NCBI GenBank assembly: GCA_938002625.1
Contig: CALLAD010000120.1
Span: 1 to 5,132 of the forward strand
Source of the DNA: an uncultured Aquificaceae bacterium
Lineage (GTDB): Bacteria > Aquificota > Aquificia > Aquificales > Aquificaceae
Direction of reading: 5' to 3'
DNA length: 5,132 nt
Of the stretch, positions 4,975 to 5,132 are shown piece by piece. Position numbers and translations under genes: made by a program. Under the pieces are notes generated by a model. That model was not told the origin of the DNA, did not search any database, and saw only the letters and a program-made list of their open reading frames with translations. How positions within the stretch are numbered: position 1 is the first letter of the stretch; each line of letters opens with the position of its first letter.

Positions 4975-5132
4975 CTGGCTGTATCTAAAGGCCATAAAGG
5001 GACTTGGAGAGGTTTCCATAAAAAAGCTATGGCTAAGGTTTGGATCTGCTGAGGCTATTCTACGGGCTGATTTAAAAGAAATCCAAGAAATCATAGGTAC
5101 AGAAAGGGCAAGGGCTTTTGAAAGAAAGGAAC
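4958..5132 (+). CDS. dprA: DprA/Smf-like DNA-processing protein, N-terminus only (3' end outside window)
   Basis: Open from ATG 4958 to the window edge (58 codons plus one base). It begins MEKLYSWLYLKAIKGLGEVS and continues with KKLWLRFGSAEAIL (22-35), LKEIQEIIG (39-47) and a charged helix. This matches the helical/HhH-like N-terminal region of DprA, whose members typically read L-x-x-x-x-G-hG-x-x-x-h-x-x-L-h-x-x-FGs-hh-x-hh near the start (h = hydrophobic). DprA binds single-stranded DNA taken up during natural transformation and loads RecA; in many non-transforming bacteria it is kept with unclear function. Its Rossmann-like DNA-binding core would lie beyond the window, so the call rests on about 58 residues. 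Another HhH protein remains possible. It overlaps moaC by 17 nt in a different frame and has its own Shine-Dalgarno, the same coupling style as the resB/receiver junction. Confidence 0.75.
   Translation, partial: MEKLYSWLYLKAIKGLGEVSIKKLWLRFGSAEAILRADLKEIQEIIGTERARAFERKE

Noticed and set aside
1..5132. CRISPR array, tRNA/rRNA, insertion sequence, attachment site or defence system
   Set aside because: No spaced direct repeats, cloverleaf, transposase or integrase motifs, terminal repeats or defence-gene domains are visible; the window is almost fully occupied by ordinary genes.

Overview
The window looks like a compact stretch of a thermophilic bacterial genome, most likely of the Aquificales (Hydrogenobacter/Thermocrinis/Aquifex-like). 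This is an inference from style, not a match: the DNA is A+T-leaning, arginine is mostly AGG/AGA and isoleucine mostly ATA, proteins are short and rich in Lys and Glu, genes overlap or nearly touch, and a ResB-type cytochrome c assembly gene is mixed with unrelated housekeeping genes. No tRNA, rRNA, insertion sequence, CRISPR array or prophage signal is visible, and no gap between genes exceeds about 31 bp.

Left block, plus strand (1-1453): the 3' half of lysS (class II lysyl-tRNA synthetase) overlaps the start of a 244-residue FAD/NAD(P)-binding reductase of the ferredoxin-NADP reductase superfamily. The pair looks translationally coupled. Middle, minus strand (1450-2217): a short Gfo/Idh/MocA-type dehydrogenase stands alone. 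It converges on the reductase gene with a 4-bp overlap in which one TTAA provides both stop codons. A 31-bp divergent spacer (2218-2248) separates it from the right block.

Right block, plus strand (2249-5132): resB (cytochrome c heme attachment); a 100-codon receiver-like protein lacking the phosphoacceptor Asp and overlapping resB by 50 nt; moaC (molybdenum cofactor synthesis) with an unexplained C-terminal extension of about 110 residues; and the 5' end of a dprA-like gene overlapping moaC by 17 nt. The last gene was read directly from the sequence because it runs off the window.

The functions in the right block (cytochrome c maturation, Mo cofactor, DNA uptake/recombination) do not form one pathway, so this is probably a mixed operon typical of compact genomes. 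I do not see a convincing new multi-gene system. The points most worth a second look are the MoaC C-terminal domain, the degenerate receiver protein buried in the end of resB, and a contrast in start signals. Three genes lacking a Shine-Dalgarno (the dehydrogenase, resB and moaC) each have a -10-like hexamer only 8-10 nt before ATG plus a pyrimidine-rich TTTYCT-N3-ATG context, suggesting leaderless transcripts. The internal genes use clear Shine-Dalgarno sites.
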